DNA of 64,000 nt from Lysobacter defluvii IMMIB APB-9 = DSM 18482 (GCF_000423325.1 NZ_KE384007.1:211115-275114); one strand, 5' to 3'. Positions 29,533-38,287 are shown, counted from the stretch's first letter. Notes: generated by a model not told the origin, from the sequence alone. Program-made: numbers and translations.

Positions 29533-29901
29533 ATGTCGATCGATATCAACTCCCTTTCCGCGCGAGAGCTCGAGACCCTCATCAACAAGGCCAAGAAGCG
29601 CAAGACCACCCTGGCCAAGCGCAAGCCGGTCGCCCAGGTGCGCCGCAAGCTGGAGCAGCAGGCCAAGGCCGAGGGCTACACGATCGAGGAACTGTTCGGC
29701 ACCACCGGCAGCACCGCCACCGCTCCGCGCAGCACCGGCCGCGTCGCCAAGAAGGCCCGCAAGCTGGGCAAGGTCCCGCCGAAGTACCGCAACCCGGACA
29801 ACCCCGAGGAAACCTGGACCGGCCGCGGCCGCCAGCCCCGCTGGCTCGCCGCCCTGACCGCCGAGGGGCGCCAGGTGGAAGAGTTCCTGATCGAAAAATA
29901 A
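29533..29901 (+). CDS. H-NS family nucleoid-associated protein
   Basis: A small DNA-binding protein of 122 residues. The N-terminal oligomerisation helix is ELETLINKAKKRKTTLAKRK. The C terminus KYRNPDNPEETWTGRGRQPR plus WLAAL is the H-NS-type DNA-binding motif, with the core W-x-G-x-G-R-x-P. The start follows a GGAG ribosome-binding site (TACGGAGCCCATATG). It is likely a chromosome-organising or silencing regulator such as those that act on horizontally acquired, AT-richer DNA; its own targets cannot be read from the sequence. Confidence 0.9.
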   Translation: MSIDINSLSARELETLINKAKKRKTTLAKRKPVAQVRRKLEQQAKAEGYTIEELFGTTGSTATAPRSTGRVAKKARKLGKVPPKYRNPDNPEETWTGRGRQPRWLAALTAEGRQVEEFLIEK

Positions 29902-29904
29902 GAC

Positions 29905-29929
29905 GAAATGCCGGCTTCGCCGGCATTTC
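29905..29929. terminator. Strong hairpin terminator after the H-NS family gene
   Basis: An 11-bp perfect stem GAAATGCCGGC/GCCGGCATTTC with loop TTC begins just 3 bases after the stop. It is followed by ACTTTGT on the plus strand, and the A-rich 5' side makes it possibly bidirectional for the convergent exporter gene. Confidence 0.8.
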
Positions 29930-29936
29930 ACTTTGT

Positions 29937-30047
29937 CCCCCTCTCCCGCTTGCGGGAGAGGGCAGGGGTGAGGGGGCTTTTCTGCCGCGGTGCTGAAAGC
30001 CCCTCATCCGCCCTTTGGGCACCTTCTCCCGCAAGCGGGAGAAGGGA
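29937..30047. repeat. Family A paired palindromic repeat between convergent genes
   Basis: CCCTCTCCCGCTTGCGGGAG plus GGGGTGAGGGG box at 29937-29977, a 25-base spacer, then CCCTCATCCGCCCTTTGGGC and CTTCTCCCGC-AA-GCGGGAGAAG to 30047. It has the same composite arrangement as the copy inside purL. Confidence 0.9.
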
Positions 30048-30073
30048 GTAGAGCAAGGGAGAGGGGATAAACC

Positions 30074-31471
30074 CTACAAATGCCGCCGCGACGGCAGCAG
30101 CAGATTCCCCAGCAGCAACCCGGCCAGCAGCGCGAGCAGGATGTTCATCACCCCGAGCATCGCCTCCTCGCCGACATTCACGTCCTGCTGCTGCAGCAAC
30201 GTCAGCAACCCGCGCAGGCTCGCGCTTCCCGGCACCAGCAGGATGATCCCCGGCACGCGCACGATCGCGCCCGGGCGGCCGGTCAGTTGTGCGTAGCCGT
30301 TGCCGGCGGCGGTCATCAGCATCGCAGCCAGGAAGATTCCGACCGGGGCGCCCCAGGCGAGGTCGGCGTGGCGTGAGACCAGGTAGCCGGCGGCGGCGGC
30401 GAGCATGACCACGGGGTAGTCGCGCACTTCGGCGCGGAAGGCCACGGCGAAGGCGAGCGCGGCGGCCGCCAGGGCGCTCCATTCCACCCAGTCCGGTTGC
30501 GGGCGCCAGGCGCGGACCTGGGGTTCCAGGCCGACGATGTTGGCCACGTACAGGGCGATCGCCGTCCCCACCGCCAGCTTCGCCACCGTGGTCACGGCGC
30601 CAGCAAAGCGCGAGGTGCCCGATACCAGGTGGCCGCTGGTCAGCTCGTTGACCGAGTTGGTCAGCGTCAGTCCGGGCAGCAGCGGGATCAGCGAGGCGAT
30701 GATCACGGTGTTCTGGTTGATCGGCGCGACCAGGCTGGCGACCACCACCGCGACCAGGGTGACGAACATCGCCAGCAGCACCTCGGAGGCATCGCGCAGC
30801 CACGGGCGGGTCATCGCGCCCTGCAAGAGCACGCCGATCACCAGGCCGTTGACACCCGCCACGCCGATCTCCAGCCACGGCAGGCGCAGCAACGCCGCGA
30901 GCGCCGCGCAGATCAGGCCGGCACCGAGCACTTCCACCACCCGGCTCCACCGGCTCGGCCGGCGGTCCAGCGCGCGCAGTGCGTCGAAGGCACCGGCCAC
31001 GTCCAGCTCGCCGGCGATCAGCGCCTCGGCCACGCGGTCGGTCTCGGCCAGCCGGTGCAGGTCGGTGTCGCCTGGCGACAGCCGCACCACGCGGGTGATG
31101 TCGCTGCTGCCGGTGACCCGCTGCGGGTCGCTGAAGGACAGGATCAGCGCGGTCGGGCTGGACCACGGCTCGCACTCGACCCGCAGCCGCGCGGCCACGT
31201 CCAGCAGCGCCGCTTCCAGGCGTTGCGCGGTGGTGCCGTAGCGGTGCAGGCGGGTGGCCAGCTCGACCATGAAGTCGACCCGCTCGCCATAGCCCAGGTT
31301 GGCCAGAGGGCGGTTGCCCGCGGTGGTCGGATCCGGCGCGGTCCGCGCGGCCGGATCGGAGGCGGTGAGCAGCGGATTCGCGCCCGGCGGCCCGCCCGGG
31401 GCACTGTGGCCGAGGTCGGGCAAAGGGACGTCGGGCGGGGTCTGGGGCGGGGTCTGGGGCGGGGTCTGCAT
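30074..31471 (-). CDS. ThrE-type threonine/serine exporter family protein
   Basis: Integral membrane protein of 465 residues with the two ThrE modules in one chain. The cytoplasmic/first module starts GERVDFMVELATRLHRYGTT (DUF1212-like, residues ~50-290, with helices such as ASEVLLAMFVTLVAVVVASL). The second, DUF3815-like module has further helices to residue ~460 (VVMLAAAAGYLVSRH, VPGIILLVPGSASLRGLLTL). About ten membrane segments are visible. The N terminus has a 12-base tandem repeat giving TPPQTPPQTPP. Substrate specificity for threonine/serine is family knowledge and is not proven here. It is divergent from the mla operon. Confidence 0.82.
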   Translation of the reverse strand: MQTPPQTPPQTPPDVPLPDLGHSAPGGPPGANPLLTASDPAARTAPDPTTAGNRPLANLGYGERVDFMVELATRLHRYGTTAQRLEAALLDVAARLRVECEPWSSPTALILSFSDPQRVTGSSDITRVVRLSPGDTDLHRLAETDRVAEALIAGELDVAGAFDALRALDRRPSRWSRVVEVLGAGLICAALAALLRLPWLEIGVAGVNGLVIGVLLQGAMTRPWLRDASEVLLAMFVTLVAVVVASLVAPINQNTVIIASLIPLLPGLTLTNSVNELTSGHLVSGTSRFAGAVTTVAKLAVGTAIALYVANIVGLEPQVRAWRPQPDWVEWSALAAAALAFAVAFRAEVRDYPVVMLAAAAGYLVSRHADLAWGAPVGIFLAAMLMTAAGNGYAQLTGRPGAIVRVPGIILLVPGSASLRGLLTLLQQQDVNVGEEAMLGVMNILLALLAGLLLGNLLLPSRRHL

Positions 31472-31541
31472 CGCGCCGTAGCATGGCACGCAGCCCAGCG
31501 TGCGGACAGCTCCACGCGGCGCCGGGTATGCTCGGCCCGGC

Positions 31542-32654
31542 ATGAGCGAGCGCGACCCACAGCCCCGAATCGAGGCCGGCCAGCCCGACGGCACCGTGCG
31601 CCTCCTCGGCGCGTGGACCCTGGCCGAGGCCGAGGGCATCCGGCGCGCCCTCGAGGAAGCGCCCGACGACGCACGCCAGGTCGATGCCAGTGGCGTCGCC
31701 CGGCTCGATTCGCTCGGCGTGCTGCAGCTGCTGCGCTTCGCCCGCAAGCGCAAGCTCGACTTCGCCGGCTTCCGCTTCAGTGACGAGCACGGACCGCTGG
31801 TCGCCGCCATCGGCGATGTCGCCGACGACCGCCCGCCGAAGAAGCGCGAGTACGGCGTCGCCGACGCCCTCGCCCGCCTCGGCAAGGCGATGTACCGCAA
31901 CGGCCAGGAAGTGCTGGCGCTGGTCGCCTTCCTGGGCGAGGTGCTGGTCAAGATGACGCGCCTGGTCCGCGAGCCGCGCCGGCTGCGCGCCACCTCCACC
32001 GTCTACCACATGGAGCAGGTCGGCCTGGACGCGGTGCCGCTGGTGTTCCTGCTGTGCTTCCTGGTCGGCGCGGTGATCGCCTTCCTGGGCGCGAACGTGC
32101 TGCGCGACTTCGGTGCCACCCAGTTCGTGGTGGAACTGGTCAGCATCTCGTTCCTGCGCGAGTTCGCGGTGCTGCTGACGGCGATCATCCTTGCCGGCCG
32201 CACCGCCAGCGCCTTCACCGCGCACATCGGTTCGATGGTCAGCCGCGAGGAGGTCGACGCGATCCGCGCCCTGGGGCTGGATCCGATCGACCTGCTGGTG
32301 ATCCCGCGCATCAGCGCCCTGCTGGTGATGCTGCCGCTGCTGACCTTCCTGGGGATGATCGCCGGCCTGCTGGGCGGACTGGTCGTGGGCGTGTTCGGGC
32401 TGGACATCGCGCCGCAGCAGTACCTGGGGCGCATGCAGAACACGATGGACCTCAAGCACATGTGGGTCGGGTTGTCGAAGGCACCGGTGTTCGCGATGCT
32501 GATCGGCCTGATCGGCTGCCTGGAGGGCATGCAGGTCACCGGCACCGCGCAGTCGGTGGGCGAGCGGACCACCTCCTCGGTGGTGCAGTCGATCTCGGTG
32601 GTGATCATCCTCGACGCCTTTGCCGCGATGTGGTTCATGGAGATGGGCTGGTGA
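31542..32654 (+). CDS. mlaE: ABC transporter permease MlaE with fused N-terminal STAS domain
   Basis: Inner-membrane permease of an MCE/Mla-type phospholipid transporter. It has 370 residues. Residues ~1-90 form a STAS domain (VRLLGAWTLAEAEGIRRALE, VDASGVARLDSLGVLQLL), the role played by separate MlaB in E. coli. The permease follows from ~residue 125, with five helices and the conserved MlaE blocks GATQFVVELVSISFLREFAV, ILAGRTASAFTAHIGSM and EVDAIRALGLDP. First gene of a four-gene overlapping operon. Confidence 0.93.
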   Translation: MSERDPQPRIEAGQPDGTVRLLGAWTLAEAEGIRRALEEAPDDARQVDASGVARLDSLGVLQLLRFARKRKLDFAGFRFSDEHGPLVAAIGDVADDRPPKKREYGVADALARLGKAMYRNGQEVLALVAFLGEVLVKMTRLVREPRRLRATSTVYHMEQVGLDAVPLVFLLCFLVGAVIAFLGANVLRDFGATQFVVELVSISFLREFAVLLTAIILAGRTASAFTAHIGSMVSREEVDAIRALGLDPIDLLVIPRISALLVMLPLLTFLGMIAGLLGGLVVGVFGLDIAPQQYLGRMQNTMDLKHMWVGLSKAPVFAMLIGLIGCLEGMQVTGTAQSVGERTTSSVVQSISVVIILDAFAAMWFMEMGW

Positions 32655-33460
32655 GCGCCGCCGTCCCGGACCCGATCATCCGCGTGCGCGGGCTGGTCAA
32701 CCGCTTCGGCAAGCAGGTGGTGCACGACGGGCTGGACCTGGAGGTCCGGCGCGGCGAGATCCTCGGCGTGGTCGGCGGGTCCGGCAGCGGCAAGTCGGTG
32801 CTGATGCGCTCGATCATCGGCCTGCGGCGGCCCGACGAGGGCGAGGTCGAGGTGCTGGGGATCGACGCGCTCAACGCCACCGAAGCGCAGCGCCGGCACA
32901 TTGAGCAGCACAGCGGCGTGCTGTTCCAGGACGGCGCCCTGTTCTCCTCGCTGACCGTCGGCGAGAACGTGCAGGTGCCGCTGAAGGAGTACCACCGCCA
33001 CCTGCCGGAGCCCCTGCTCTACGAGCTCGCCCTGCTGAAGGTGAAGCTGTCGGGCCTGCCGGCCGAGGCGATCAACAAGTTGCCCTCGCAGCTGTCCGGC
33101 GGCATGCGCAAGCGCGCCGGGCTGGCGCGGGCGCTGGCGATGGACCCGCCGCTGCTGTTCCTGGACGAGCCCACCGCCGGCCTGGACCCGATCGGCGCGG
33201 CCGCCTTCGACGACCTGGTGCGCACCCTGCAGCAGGCACTGGGGCTGACGGTGTTCCTCATCACCCATGACCTGGACACGCTTTACGCTATCTGCGACCG
33301 GGTCGCGGTGCTGGCCGACAAGCGGGTGATCGCCTGCGCACCGCTGCCCGAGATCGAACGGCTCGACCACCCCTGGGTGCGCGAGTACTTCCATGGTCCC
33401 CGCGCCCGTGCCGCCAAGGACACGGGTGCGCCGGGGCAGACCGCCGAGGCAAGCTGCTGA
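32651..33460 (+). CDS. mlaF: ABC transporter ATPase MlaF
   Basis: ATPase of the lipid transporter, 269 residues. Walker A GGSGSGKSVLM (residue ~37), Q-loop in HSGVLFQDGALFSSLTVGEN, signature LSGGMRKRAGLARALA, Walker B PPLLFLDEPTAGLDP and H-loop FLITHDLDTLY are all present. It starts at GTG in a GTGA overlap with mlaE. The C-terminal extension of ~20 residues after EYFHGPRAR fits MlaF family proteins. Confidence 0.94.
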   Translation: MSAAVPDPIIRVRGLVNRFGKQVVHDGLDLEVRRGEILGVVGGSGSGKSVLMRSIIGLRRPDEGEVEVLGIDALNATEAQRRHIEQHSGVLFQDGALFSSLTVGENVQVPLKEYHRHLPEPLLYELALLKVKLSGLPAEAINKLPSQLSGGMRKRAGLARALAMDPPLLFLDEPTAGLDPIGAAAFDDLVRTLQQALGLTVFLITHDLDTLYAICDRVAVLADKRVIACAPLPEIERLDHPWVREYFHGPRARAAKDTGAPGQTAEASC

Positions 33461-34392
33461 TGGAAACCAAGGCCAACTACGTCCTGATCGGCGCCTTCAC
33501 GATCATCGTCAGCGTCGCCCTGCTGCTGTTCGCCCTGTGGGGCGCCAACTGGTCGTCCGAGCGCAGCTGGCAGGAATACCTGGTGATCTTCAACGAGCCG
33601 GTCACCGGCCTGAGCGAGGGCAGCGCGGTGCAGTACAACGGCATCGCCGTGGGCACAGTCGAGCGCCTGAGCCTGGCCCCCGATGACCCGCGCCGGGTCC
33701 GCGCCCTGCTGCGCATCCAGGCCCGTGCGCCGGTCAAGAGTGATACCCGCGCCAAGATGTCGATGTCGGGCCTGACCGGCAGCCCCTTCATCCAGCTCAC
33801 CGGCGGCAGCCCGGAGGCGCCGCGACTGGACGCCGTGTACAGCGGCCGCGCGCCCTGGCCGGTGATCGAGACCGAGCCGTCCGCGCTGCAGAACATCGCC
33901 GACACCGCCAACCGCCTGGTCGCCCGCCTGGACCAGCTGCTCAGCGAGGAGAACATCGAGCGGGTGTCTGCCTCGCTGGACAACATCCGCCTGCTCACCG
34001 AGTCGGTGGCCGAGCAGCGCGACGACGTGCGCGAGATCATGCTCAACGCCCGCGCCGCCAGCGAGCAGCTGCAGCAGACCCTGCAGCGCACCGACCGCGC
34101 GATCGCCGACATCGACCGCGACGTGATCCAGCGCCTGCCGGCCCTGGTCGACCGGCTCGACCACGCACTGGTGGAACTGGACTCCGCCGCCCAGGGCGCC
34201 AACGGCCTGGTGAACGAGAACCGCGCCGCGATCAGCAGCTTCGCCAACGACGGCCTCGCCCAGCTGGGCCCGACGCTGGGCGAGGTCCGCAGCCTGGTGC
34301 GCGACCTGCGCCGCATCAGCGACCGCCTCGACAACAACCCCACCGGCTACCTGCTGGGCCGCGACGCGCCGAAGGAGTTCGAGCCCGAATGA
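33460..34392 (+). CDS. mlaD: MCE domain lipid-binding protein MlaD
   Basis: Membrane-anchored periplasmic MCE protein of 310 residues that should form the hexameric lipid tunnel of the transporter. It has one N-terminal helix (VLIGAFTIIVSVALLLFALW), the MCE domain (residues ~38-115, EPVTGLSEGSAVQYNGIAVG and SMSGLTGSPFIQLTGG), then a long helical coiled-coil tail from ~residue 145 to 290. That tail is longer than in E. coli MlaD (183 residues), as in PqiB/LetB-like or Xanthomonad forms. TGATG overlap with mlaF. Confidence 0.92.
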   Translation: METKANYVLIGAFTIIVSVALLLFALWGANWSSERSWQEYLVIFNEPVTGLSEGSAVQYNGIAVGTVERLSLAPDDPRRVRALLRIQARAPVKSDTRAKMSMSGLTGSPFIQLTGGSPEAPRLDAVYSGRAPWPVIETEPSALQNIADTANRLVARLDQLLSEENIERVSASLDNIRLLTESVAEQRDDVREIMLNARAASEQLQQTLQRTDRAIADIDRDVIQRLPALVDRLDHALVELDSAAQGANGLVNENRAAISSFANDGLAQLGPTLGEVRSLVRDLRRISDRLDNNPTGYLLGRDAPKEFEPE

Positions 34393-35030
34393 AGACGACC
34401 AGGTTCCTCACCGCCACCGCGCTGCTCCTCTCCCTCTCCGCGTGCGCCCTGCTCAACGGCGGCAGCAACGACAAGCGCTCGACCATCTACGTGCTCGATC
34501 CGCGGGTGGAGGCGGGCGCGGATTGGCCGCAGGCCGACTGGCAGCTCACCCTGGCCCGCGCGGAAGCCTCGCGGATGACCGACAGCCTGCGGATCATGGT
34601 CCGCCCCACCCCGCACGAGGTGCAGGTTTACAAGGGCGCGGCCTGGGGCAAGATGCCGACCGACATGGTCGAGGACGCGCTGCTGCGCGCCCTGGAGGAC
34701 TCCGGCCGGATCGGCGCGGTGGCGCGCCAGGGCAGCGGCGTCGGGGCCAACTACCGCCTGGTGCTGGACCTGCGCCGCTTCGAGTCCGCCTACGACGGCC
34801 TGCCGGCGCCCTCGGCCAACATCGAGCTGGCGGCCAAGCTCCTGGACGTGCGCGGCCAGGAGGTGGTCGCCTCGCGCACCTTCCGCCATTCCACGCCCGC
34901 GGCCGGTACCGGCACCGAGGAGGTGGTTCGCGCCTTCGAGCAGTCCCTGCACCATGTCACCAGCGAGCTCGCCGGCTGGACGCTCGCCAGCGGCAACGCC
35001 CACTTCACCCGCCGGGCGCCGGCGCCTTGA
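34389..35030 (+). CDS. ABC-type transport auxiliary lipoprotein (PqiC/DUF330-like)
   Basis: Lipoprotein of 213 residues with lipobox LSLSACALL (Cys at 19). The PF03886-type core reads YVLDPR, LRIMVRPTPHEVQVYKGAAW and VEDALLRALEDSGRIGAVAR. Such lipoproteins (E. coli PqiC) partner MCE transporters and sit at the outer membrane side. It overlaps mlaD by four bases and is the last gene of the operon. A family B hairpin follows the stop. Confidence 0.88.
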   Translation: MKTTRFLTATALLLSLSACALLNGGSNDKRSTIYVLDPRVEAGADWPQADWQLTLARAEASRMTDSLRIMVRPTPHEVQVYKGAAWGKMPTDMVEDALLRALEDSGRIGAVARQGSGVGANYRLVLDLRRFESAYDGLPAPSANIELAAKLLDVRGQEVVASRTFRHSTPAAGTGTEEVVRAFEQSLHHVTSELAGWTLASGNAHFTRRAPAP

Positions 35031-35039
35031 GCCCGGTGG

Positions 35040-35065
35040 ATTCCCGCGTGCGCGGGAATGACGGA
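35040..35065. repeat. Family B palindromic repeat after the mla operon
   Basis: ATTCCCGCG-TG-CGCGGGAAT is a perfect 9-bp stem at 35040-35059, followed by GACGGA. It is a single copy and lies ten bases after the lipoprotein stop, so it could also act as a transcript-end hairpin. Confidence 0.85.
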
Positions 35066-35127
35066 GCGGGATTTGGCGTGCTTGAACAAACCCGCGACAA
35101 TGCCCGGTGGACCCGCAGGAGCCCGCC

Positions 35128-36753
35128 ATGAACGACCCGACCCAAGCCCCCGAGACCGAACGCGACGTGATGGAGTACGACGTCATCACCGTCGGCGCCG
35201 GGCCGGCCGGGCTGGCGTTCGCGATCCGGCTCAAGCAGCTGGATCCGGAGATCAACGTCTGCGTGATCGAGAAGGGCGCGACCGTCGGCGCCCACATCCT
35301 TTCCGGCGCGGTCATCGAGACCGGCCCGCTGGACGAGCTGCTCCCGGGCTGGCGCGACAACCCGCCGCCGGTGTGCGTGGACGCCAAGGAAGACGAGTTC
35401 TGGCTGCTCAGCAAGGACGGGGGCCGCAAGCTGCCCGTCCCGCCGGGCATGAACAACCACGGCAACGTGATCGTCAGCCTGGGCGCGATGTGCGCCTGGC
35501 TGGCGCCGCAGGCCGAGGCGCTCGGGGTCGACGTCTTCCCCGGCTTCGCCGCCGCCGAGACCCTGCATGACGAGGACGGCGCCGTCACCGGCGTGCGCAT
35601 CGGCGACATGGGCGTGGCGAAGGACGGCAGCCACAAGCCCGGCTACACCCAGGGCATCGACATCAAGGCCAAGGTGACCGTGCTGGCCGAGGGCGCGCGC
35701 GGCCACCTGACCAAGCGGCTGGTCAAGCGCTTCGCGCTGGACGCCGAGTCCGACCCGCAGGGCTACTCGATCGGCATCAAGGAGCTGTGGCAGGTCCCCG
35801 AGGAGCGCACCAGCCCCGGCAAGATCGTCCATAGCTTCGGCTGGCCCGCCGACAAGTCCACCTACGGCGGCAGCTTCATCTACCACCTCGACAAGGGCCG
35901 CATCGCCATCGGCTACGTCACTGGCCTGGACTACGAGGACCCGGAGTACCGCCCGTGGGAGGCGTTCCAGCAGTTCAAGCACCACCCCATGGTCAAGCCA
36001 CTGCTGGAAGGCGGCGAGATCATCTCCGCCGGCGCCCGCGCGATCGTGACCGGCGGCTACCAGTCCCTGCCCCGCGTGGAGATGCCCGGCGCCCTGCTGA
36101 TCGGCGACACCGCCGGCCTGCTCAACGTGCCCAAGGTCAAGGGCACCCACCAGGCGATCCGCAGCGGCATGCTGGCCGCCGAGCACCTGGCCGCCAACGC
36201 CCTGTCGCCGAAGGGCTTCGACGCCAAGCTGCGCGACAGCGCGGTCATGGCCGAGCTCAAGTCGGTCCGCAACATCAAGCCCGGCTTCAAGAAGGGCCTG
36301 TGGATGGGCATCCTCAACGCCGGCTGGGAAACCATCACCGGCGGCCGCTCGCCCTGGACCCTGAAGAACCGCGCCGACTGGAGCTCGCTTGAGAAGCTCG
36401 CCGAGTACGAGGCCCCCGACCGCGGCTGGGTCGACCGCGACCTTGCCCCGCGCGACCGCCTGGCCGGCGTGTACTTCGCCGCCACCGACCACGACGAGGA
36501 CCAGCCCGTCCACCTGATCGTGCACGACACCAGCATCTGCGTGGAGCGATGCACCGTCGAATACGGCAATCCCTGCACCCGCTTCTGTCCCGCCGGCGTC
36601 TACGAGATGGTCGAGGACGAGGGCGGCCGCAGGCTGCAGATCAACGCCGCCAACTGCGTGCACTGCAAGACCTGCGACATCAAGGACCCGTACGAGATCA
36701 TCACGTGGGTGACCCCGGAGGGAGGGGCGGGGCCGAATTACCAGAACCTCTGA
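35128..36753 (+). CDS. Electron transfer flavoprotein-ubiquinone oxidoreductase
   Basis: Passes electrons from ETF to ubiquinone; its donor genes etfBA lie 12 kb downstream. It has 541 residues. The FAD-binding motif VGAGPAGLAFAIRL is at residue ~19, and IVTGGYQSLPRVEMPGALLI with GDTAGLLNVPKVKGTHQAI is the second FAD/ubiquinone region. The C-terminal [4Fe-4S] ferredoxin-like domain has Cys in CTRFCPAGVYEM and NCVHCKTCDIKDP. ATG at 35128 follows CAGGAGCCCGCC, a good ribosome-binding site; a GTG 21 bases upstream is less likely. Confidence 0.95.
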   Translation: MNDPTQAPETERDVMEYDVITVGAGPAGLAFAIRLKQLDPEINVCVIEKGATVGAHILSGAVIETGPLDELLPGWRDNPPPVCVDAKEDEFWLLSKDGGRKLPVPPGMNNHGNVIVSLGAMCAWLAPQAEALGVDVFPGFAAAETLHDEDGAVTGVRIGDMGVAKDGSHKPGYTQGIDIKAKVTVLAEGARGHLTKRLVKRFALDAESDPQGYSIGIKELWQVPEERTSPGKIVHSFGWPADKSTYGGSFIYHLDKGRIAIGYVTGLDYEDPEYRPWEAFQQFKHHPMVKPLLEGGEIISAGARAIVTGGYQSLPRVEMPGALLIGDTAGLLNVPKVKGTHQAIRSGMLAAEHLAANALSPKGFDAKLRDSAVMAELKSVRNIKPGFKKGLWMGILNAGWETITGGRSPWTLKNRADWSSLEKLAEYEAPDRGWVDRDLAPRDRLAGVYFAATDHDEDQPVHLIVHDTSICVERCTVEYGNPCTRFCPAGVYEMVEDEGGRRLQINAANCVHCKTCDIKDPYEIITWVTPEGGAGPNYQNL

Positions 36754-36754
36754 T

Positions 36755-36822
36755 CGTCGTTCCCGCGTACGCGGGAACCGAGGAACGCCCGTGGATGCCC
36801 GCGTGCATGGGCACGACGATAT
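36755..36822. repeat. Family B palindromic repeat pair after ETF-QO
   Basis: GTTCCCGCGTACGCGGGAAC is a perfect 20-base palindrome at 36759-36778. It is followed by a diverged second copy in the other sense (GGATGCCCGCGTGCATGGGC). It lies between ETF-QO and the hipBA locus. Confidence 0.8.
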
Positions 36823-36862
36823 CGGGTGCGCGTGTCGCGATGCCTCATAAATCATCCCTGTA

Positions 36863-36884
36863 ACTCGGCAACGAGTGATATACA
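36863..36884 (+). promoter_or_regulatory. Candidate operator and -10 box of hipBA
   Basis: Inverted repeat ACTCG-GCAA-CGAGT at 36863-36876 directly precedes TATACA at 36879-36884, a fair -10 hexamer. From that box the start of transcription would fall at or next to the hipB ATG (36893), and no ribosome-binding sequence is visible, so the message may be leaderless. HipB-type repressors bind such inverted repeats in their own promoter (family knowledge). Confidence 0.4.
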
Positions 36885-36892
36885 GTACCTTG

Positions 36893-37210
36893 ATGAAGAG
36901 GCCCGCGGCCCGCCACTCTCCCGAGACCCTTTCCGCCACCCAGCGCCTCGGCTCCGCCCTGCGCACCGCGCGGATCCGGCGCCGCATCACCCAGCAGCAG
37001 CTGGGCGACCGCGCGGGGCTCAGCAAGCAGACCATCGGCCGGCTGGAGGCGGGTGATCCGGGCATTGCCCTCGGGAATTTCCTGGAAGTCCTGCAGGTTC
37101 TGGAGCGCTCCTGGGCGTCCGATCTCGTCGAGATGATCGAGGACGACCGGCGCGGGCGGGCGCTTGAGAGTCAACGACTTCCCTCCCGGGTTGTAAACGA
37201 TGACTTCTGA
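36893..37210 (+). CDS. hipB: HipB-like XRE-family antitoxin/repressor
   Basis: A 105-residue helix-turn-helix protein. The XRE domain is RLGSALRTARIRRRITQQQL, then GLSKQTIGRLEAGDPGIALG (residues ~20-75). The C-terminal tail EDDRRGRALESQRLPSRVVN resembles HipB tails. ATG at 36893 was preferred; an in-frame GTG six codons upstream lies inside the putative operator. The hipA start lies 11 bases inside the end of this gene, the usual hipBA arrangement. Confidence 0.85.
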   Translation: MKRPAARHSPETLSATQRLGSALRTARIRRRITQQQLGDRAGLSKQTIGRLEAGDPGIALGNFLEVLQVLERSWASDLVEMIEDDRRGRALESQRLPSRVVNDDF

Positions 37211-38200
37211 GCTGGACACGCTCTACGTCTTTGCCCCACGCCAGGGTGAGCACGCCCTGGCCGGCAGGCTGCGATGGAGGGAGGGTCGCGGCCGCTTCGA
37301 GTACAGCCGTGACTGGCTCGCACACCCCGACGCCTGGCCGCTGGACCCGCGCAATCTGGAGTTGCGCGACGGCCCCTTCGACACCACCCTCAACGGCGGA
37401 ATCCATGGCGTATTCGCCGACGCAGGACCCGACGCATGGGGTCGCCTGCTCATCGAACACGAGCGGGGCCCGTCGGTGGCGGCGAACCCGCTGGAGATAC
37501 TGAGACTGGCAAACGGCGCCGGAACGGGTGCGCTGCTCTTCTCCCAATCCCGCACCAGGCCAGCTCCGGTGCGGGCGGTAGCCACGGAGACGTCGCTTGC
37601 CGAACTCGAAGCCGCCTCCACGGCGATCGCGGCCGGGAGGCGCGCTTGGCCGAGGCGAACGGCCGAGCGGTGCTACTGGTACAGCGCTTCGACCGGAACG
37701 CGGGTGAGCGCCTGCACTACCTGAGCCTGCACGCGTTGCTCTCCGTGGAGCGCATGTCACCGGCCGATGTGGTCGCCCCTACGGGACTGGTGAGCTACTT
37801 CGGTGCTGCCTCGTTGTACCGCCGCATCGGCGTGTCCGACGCGGGGCGTCGCATGTTCGAGCGAATGCTGTTCAACGTGCTGATCGGCAACACCGACGAT
37901 CACGCGCGCAACCATGGCCTGCTGCTCCATGCAGGCAGCTGGGATATGTCACCCGCCTTCGATCTCGTGGCGGAAGGAAAGCCGGTCCATGCCATCGGGA
38001 TCGGGCTGAAGGGCCGGGAGTCTTCACTGGAAAACGCGTTCAGTGCACTTGCCTCCTACGATCTGGACGAGGACGTGGCAAGGCGGTCGCTGGAAAGCAT
38101 CCAGGAAGTGCTTCATCGGGCGCCCGGGATCCTTGCCGGGGCCGGGCTTGCCGAGGGCGAGGTCGACCTGGCACTCGGCCGCATGTTTCGCACGATCTGA
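37200..38200 (+). pseudogene. hipA: Broken hipA: internal deletion plus frameshift
   Basis: Remnant of a HipA-family Ser/Thr kinase toxin. The first frame (37200 to ~37640) encodes the N-terminal HipA domain (residues ~1-146, GGIHGVFADAGPDAWGRLLI and LRLANGAGTGALLF). It then slips and stops at 37724, giving a 174-residue product with a ~28-residue nonsense tail. The rest continues in another frame from ~37640 to 38200 (REARLAEANGRAVLLVQRFD; NVLIGNTDDHARNHGLLL with the catalytic Asn/Asp; WDMSPAFDLV). The stretch expected at the junction, with the Gly-rich GGARPK-type ATP loop and the following ~75 residues of the N-lobe, is absent. Kinase activity is therefore unlikely. Confidence 0.85.
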
Positions 38201-38287
38201 GCTCGAGCCGCATGGTTCGCTGGCATCGCAGCTCGGTGGCAGAATAGATCGCTGAGGCGAAGCAGGGTTCTCGGGAGTTACGGGCCA

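Noticed and set aside
37200..38200. Split hipA as a genuine HipBST tripartite system
   Set aside because: In HipBST the kinase subunit HipT keeps the whole kinase including the Gly-rich loop. Here that loop is missing and the second frame has no own start or ribosome-binding site at the junction.
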